The notes under the pieces are model-generated. The model was not told the DNA's origin. It saw only the letters and a list, made by a program, of their open reading frames with translations, and ran no database searches. A stretch of DNA of 9,592 nt from Clostridium sp. UBA6758 (GTDB taxonomy: Bacteria; Bacillota; Clostridia; Clostridiales; Clostridiaceae), in the NCBI GenBank assembly GCA_002453475.1, contig DKGY01000024.1, forward strand, positions 14,499-24,090, read 5' to 3'. The translations under genes and the position numbers were made by a program. Positions 6,490 to 9,592 of this stretch are shown one piece after another; position 1 is the first letter of the stretch, and the number at the start of each line of letters is the position of its first letter.

Positions 6490-7689
6490 ATGAATGTATT
6501 GATAATATCACATATGTATCCTAATAGTTTTAATGAAAATAATGGTGTATTTATCCATAAACAGATTGAAGCAATGTTAGAAGAATTTCCAGATATAAAT
6601 GTGAAGGTTGTATCACCCGTTCCATATACACCATTTTTATTATCATTAATTTCAGATAAATATAGGGGGTATTATAATATCCCCAAGAAAGCTGTTTGGG
6701 ATGGAATAGAAGTATATTATCCTAGAGCTATATTTTTACCTAGAAATATAGATTTTAAATCAGATGGAAATAGAATTTATAAAGGAATAAAAAAGATAGT
6801 AAAAAAGATATATGAGGACTTTAAGTTTGATATAATTCATGCACATGTAGCTTTGCCAGATGGATATGGAGCTATGTTATTAAATAAGTCTTATAATAAA
6901 CCTTTGTTTGTAACTATTCATGGTCAAGATATGAACTATACGGTTAACTTTAGTGAAGCATGTAGAGATAATGTAATGAAAGTTTTAGAAGCTTCATATA
7001 AGTCTATTTTTGTAAGCACTAAGCTGAAGAATGATGCACTTAAATGTTTTAAGTCTGGAAAAAACTATGTTGTAATTCCCAATGGAGTAAATGAAAAAGA
7101 TATTTTAGTTGATGAAAATAAGCAAATAGAAGAAGAGTTTAAAAATAAAAAATATATTTTGACAGCAGGAAATCTTATACAAACTAAAGGAATTAATTAT
7201 GCAATAGAGGCTTTTGCTAAAATTCATAAAAAATATGAAGATTTAGTTTTAGTCATTGTTGGACAAGGACAAGAAAGAGAAAATTTAAAAGAACTTGCTA
7301 GAGATAAGGGTATTGAGGATAAGGTTATTTTTAAAGGTAAAGTACCTCATAAAGAATTAATGCAATATATGAAGCAATGTTATTTTTTTGTTCTTCCAAG
7401 TTACAAGGAAGGATTTGGTGTAGTATATATTGAAGCAATGGCCCAAGAGAAAGTAGTTATTGGTTGCAAAGGGCAAGGTATAGAGGATGTAATTGAAGAT
7501 AATATAGATGGGCTATTAGTGAATCCAAAGGACGTAGAAGATTTAGTTGCTAAGATGGAGTATATAATAAATAATGAGGGCAAAAGAGAGGATATGGCAT
7601 TATTAGCTAAGGATAAGGTTATGACTAAATTTACTTGGAAGAGAAGTGCTATAAGTCTAAAACAAAAATATTTAGAGGCGTGTAAGTAA
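6490..7689 (+). CDS. Glycosyltransferase, GT4 family (GT-B fold)
   Basis: A retaining GT-B glycosyltransferase that transfers a sugar from a nucleotide donor to a growing glycan at the cytoplasmic membrane face. The 399 residues include the N-terminal acceptor-side domain with NNGVFIHKQ (17-25), IIHAHVALPDGYG (115-127) and THGQD-like TIHGQD (142-147). The donor domain has IPNGV (196-200), AGNLIQTKG (226-234), VGQGQE (257-262) and the EX7E motif KEGFGVVYIEA, with Glu307 and Glu315. There is no membrane helix; association would be peripheral. The overall pattern recalls TuaC-like teichuronic-acid enzymes, but this is a weak inference and donor and acceptor are unknown. The start is ATG at 6490, eight bases after GAGGAG. 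It follows the dehydrogenase by 70 bp, a gap occupied largely by a stem-loop. Confidence 0.9.
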   Translation: MNVLIISHMYPNSFNENNGVFIHKQIEAMLEEFPDINVKVVSPVPYTPFLLSLISDKYRGYYNIPKKAVWDGIEVYYPRAIFLPRNIDFKSDGNRIYKGIKKIVKKIYEDFKFDIIHAHVALPDGYGAMLLNKSYNKPLFVTIHGQDMNYTVNFSEACRDNVMKVLEASYKSIFVSTKLKNDALKCFKSGKNYVVIPNGVNEKDILVDENKQIEEEFKNKKYILTAGNLIQTKGINYAIEAFAKIHKKYEDLVLVIVGQGQERENLKELARDKGIEDKVIFKGKVPHKELMQYMKQCYFFVLPSYKEGFGVVYIEAMAQEKVVIGCKGQGIEDVIEDNIDGLLVNPKDVEDLVAKMEYIINNEGKREDMALLAKDKVMTKFTWKRSAISLKQKYLEACK

Positions 7690-7713
7690 AAGAGATGAGG
7701 TGGAATATATAGC

Positions 7714-8859
7714 ATGAAAATATGTATACTAACCACGGGGCATAGTCCTTTTGATTCAAGAATATTCTATAAGCAAGCAAATTCTCTTAAAAAGATATGT
7801 GATGATATTACTATAATAGGTCCTTATGATAAAGAATTTGAGATAGTTTCAGGAATTAAAATAAAAGGTATACCTAAACCAAAGGATTTAAAAGGAAGAT
7901 TTCTTATTTTAGATTTAATAATTCAAAAAGCCATAGAAGAAAGAGCTGATATATATCACTTTCATGATTTTGAAATTATATATAGAGCATTAAAGATAAA
8001 AAGAAAATTACCTAATTCAAAAATAATCTATGATGTTCATGAGCATTATCCTGATATGGTTAGAATGTCAAAGAAAGTACCTAAACCTATAAGAGCGATA
8101 ACTACGCTTATGGTAGATAAAAGTGAACTTTTTATATCAAAAAAATTTGATTTTATAATTACAGCTGATGAAGCTGTTAAAGATAGGTTTGATAGCATAA
8201 GTAAGAGAGTTGAAGTTATACATAATTACACTCAATTTAATGCTATAAAAAATGATTTAATAAAAAAAGAGTATGATATTATATATCAAGGCGGTATAAC
8301 AATAGAGCGAGGTGCGCTACAAATATTAAAGGCAATCAAAATTTTAAAAAGTAATCCTAAATATGAAAATATAAAAATGGTATTTGTAGGACCTTTTGGG
8401 TATGCTAAATGCAAGGAGATATTGATGAAATATATCAGTGAAAATGATTTAGAAAAAAATATTATTTTTACTGGAAGAGTAGATCATGATATAGTGAGAG
8501 AATATATGTATAAATCTAAAATAGGACTTGTTCCACTATTACCTGAACCTAAATATTTTAAAAATATTCCTACGAAGCAATTTGAATACATGAGTTGTGG
8601 TATTCCTGTAATAGGAAGTTATATGCCTCCTATAAAGAGATATATAACAGCATATAATTCAGGTATAGTAATAAATCCTTTAGATGAGGTTGATATCGCT
8701 GAAAACATAGCAAAATTACTAATGGATGAAGATTTAATTAAATGTATGGGTGATAATGGTATAAGAGCTATTTCAGAGGAATTTAATTGGAGACAAGAAG
8801 AAGAAAAGCTTATAAATATATATAAAGTTTTAGGAGGAATTAATAATGAAAAATTTTAA
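7714..8859 (+). CDS. Glycosyltransferase, GT4-like (GT-B fold)
   Basis: A second predicted GT-B glycosyltransferase, 381 residues, without signal peptide or membrane segment. The N-terminal domain shows HSPFDSRIFYKQANSL (10-25), YHFHDFEII (81-89) and the common YDVHEHYPD (106-114). The donor domain has YQGGITIERGA (191-201), FVGPFG (224-229) and IPTKQFEYMSCGIPVIGS (285-302), where Glu291 occupies the place of the second Glu of the usual motif. A clean EX7E is not present, so the enzyme belongs to a divergent GT4-like branch and is clearly different from its neighbour. It starts 24 bp after the previous stop, with GAGGTG (7697-7702) 11 nt before the ATG. Its own end overlaps the next gene. It probably adds the next sugar of the repeat unit; donor and linkage cannot be inferred. 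Confidence 0.88.
   Translation: MKICILTTGHSPFDSRIFYKQANSLKKICDDITIIGPYDKEFEIVSGIKIKGIPKPKDLKGRFLILDLIIQKAIEERADIYHFHDFEIIYRALKIKRKLPNSKIIYDVHEHYPDMVRMSKKVPKPIRAITTLMVDKSELFISKKFDFIITADEAVKDRFDSISKRVEVIHNYTQFNAIKNDLIKKEYDIIYQGGITIERGALQILKAIKILKSNPKYENIKMVFVGPFGYAKCKEILMKYISENDLEKNIIFTGRVDHDIVREYMYKSKIGLVPLLPEPKYFKNIPTKQFEYMSCGIPVIGSYMPPIKRYITAYNSGIVINPLDEVDIAENIAKLLMDEDLIKCMGDNGIRAISEEFNWRQEEEKLINIYKVLGGINNEKF
8832..8837 (+). promoter_or_regulatory. Ribosome-binding site inside the preceding gene
   Basis: AGGAGG, a perfect core match, lies within the last codons of the upstream glycosyltransferase, 8 nt before the ATG at 8846. It fixes the start of the terminal oxidoreductase gene and supports translational coupling across the 14-bp overlap. 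Confidence 0.85.
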
Positions 8860-9592
8860 TGTAGCTGTTATTGGATGTGGAAGGATATCTTATAAGGGAA
8901 TAGAGGCAATAGTAAATAATAAAGAAACATTAAAACTAGTAGCAACTTGTGACCCTATTGAAGAAAAGGCAACTGCCAAAAAAGATGAATATATTGAAAA
9001 GTTGGGTAAGGATGCAATAGTAAATACATATAAAGATTATAAAGAAATGATAGAAAAAGAAGATATAGATATAGTTTATATAGCAACTGAAAGTGGGTAT
9101 CACCCAGAGATTGCTATAAATTGTATGAATAAAAGTATACATGTTATCGTTGAAAAACCAATGGCATTATCAATTAAAGATGCTGATGAGATGATAGCTT
9201 GTGCTAAGAAAAATAATGTTAAATTATGTGTATCACATCAAAATAGATTTAATGCTGCTATTCAAAAACTAAGAAGTGAAGTGGAAGCAAATAATTTTGG
9301 GAAGATGGTTAACGGTACAGCCAGAATACTTTGGAATAGAAACATGGGATATTATGAGCAAGCTCCTTGGAGAGGGACTTATGAACTTGATGGTGGAACA
9401 TTAATGAATCAATGTATCCATAATATAGATTTACTACAATGGATGATGTGCTCCGATGTTGATTCTGTATATGCTCAGTGTGATACTTTCTTAAGAGATA
9501 TTGATGCTGAAGATTTTGGAGCTATTTTAATAAGGTTTAAAAATGGTGCTATAGGAATAATAGAAGGAAGTGCTTGCGTGTATCCAACGAAT
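8846..9592 (+). CDS. Gfo/Idh/MocA-family sugar dehydrogenase, 3' end cut by window (partial)
   Basis: An open frame of 249 codons runs off the window without a stop; family members are usually about 320-370 residues, so roughly a quarter to a third is missing. The Rossmann domain begins VAVIGCGRIS (6-15). It is followed by IATESGYHPEIA (79-90), the family hallmark VEKPMAL (102-108) with Lys104, and SHQNRFN (130-136). The substrate domain has APWRGTYELDGG (173-184) and MNQCIHNIDLLQW (187-199), with His192 as the likely catalytic histidine. Such enzymes oxidise or reduce sugar hydroxyls with NAD(P). In this context a UDP-HexNAc-uronate 3-dehydrogenase (WbpB/WlbA role), using the product of the 6-dehydrogenase, is the leading inference, but family membership alone does not prove it. 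It overlaps the upstream glycosyltransferase by 14 bp in another frame, so co-expression is likely. Confidence 0.88.
   Translation, partial: MKNFNVAVIGCGRISYKGIEAIVNNKETLKLVATCDPIEEKATAKKDEYIEKLGKDAIVNTYKDYKEMIEKEDIDIVYIATESGYHPEIAINCMNKSIHVIVEKPMALSIKDADEMIACAKKNNVKLCVSHQNRFNAAIQKLRSEVEANNFGKMVNGTARILWNRNMGYYEQAPWRGTYELDGGTLMNQCIHNIDLLQWMMCSDVDSVYAQCDTFLRDIDAEDFGAILIRFKNGAIGIIEGSACVYPTN

Noticed and set aside
7401..7736. 111-codon minus-strand frame
   Set aside because: It is antisense to the glycosyltransferase and runs across its stop into the next gene; the composition is typical of a reverse shadow.
8936..9142. 68-codon minus-strand frame rich in Phe, Ile and Tyr
   Set aside because: It mimics a membrane peptide but is antisense to the Rossmann domain of the partial oxidoreductase, where Lys/Asp/Glu/Ile codons read backwards as Phe/Ile/Tyr.

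Overview
The window is very AT-rich (about 30% GC by eye). It has purine-rich Shine-Dalgarno sites, a codon choice dominated by A/T-ending codons, and proteins that look low-GC Gram-positive throughout. This suggests a Clostridium-type Firmicute chromosome; I do not name a species. There is no rRNA, tRNA, CRISPR array, insertion sequence or phage gene in view.

Layout: (1) Positions 94-1590, minus strand, encode a PLP-dependent arginine/lysine/ornithine decarboxylase of the Bacillus SpeA/YaaO type, ending at a strong hairpin terminator (18-63). (2) A 373-bp, extremely AT-rich divergent spacer (1591-1963) separates it from everything else, which is on the plus strand. (3) 1964-3025 is a soluble TPR-repeat protein of unknown role. 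(4) After a 184-bp gap with a plausible sigma-A promoter, a tight run of surface-glycan genes begins: a membrane-anchored WbpM/CapD/PglF-type UDP-GlcNAc 4,6-dehydratase (3210-5051), a WbpA-type UDP-sugar 6-dehydrogenase (5103-6419), two GT4-like glycosyltransferases (6490-7689 and 7714-8859), and a Gfo/Idh/MocA-family NAD(P)-dependent dehydrogenase (8846 to the window edge, cut off after 249 codons). The last overlaps the preceding gene by 14 bp.

How the genes fit together: the dehydratase and the two dehydrogenases would make modified UDP-sugars (a 4-keto-6-deoxy-HexNAc line, and a uronic acid line whose 3-position may then be oxidised). The two glycosyltransferases would add sugars to a lipid carrier or to protein on the cytoplasmic face. 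This is the front half of a capsule, cell-wall polysaccharide or protein-glycosylation locus, and the rest (aminotransferase, acetyltransferase, flippase/polymerase) probably lies beyond position 9592. The decarboxylase is most likely an unrelated neighbour.

I find no clear evidence of a wholly new system. The parts most worth a second look are non-coding: a perfect 12-bp stem-loop just before the ribosome-binding site of the first glycosyltransferase, an operator-like dyad centred on the -10 of the glycan promoter, and the uncharacterised TPR gene just upstream. Two start codons were moved downstream from the longest reading frame (to 3210 and 5103) because of Shine-Dalgarno placement.
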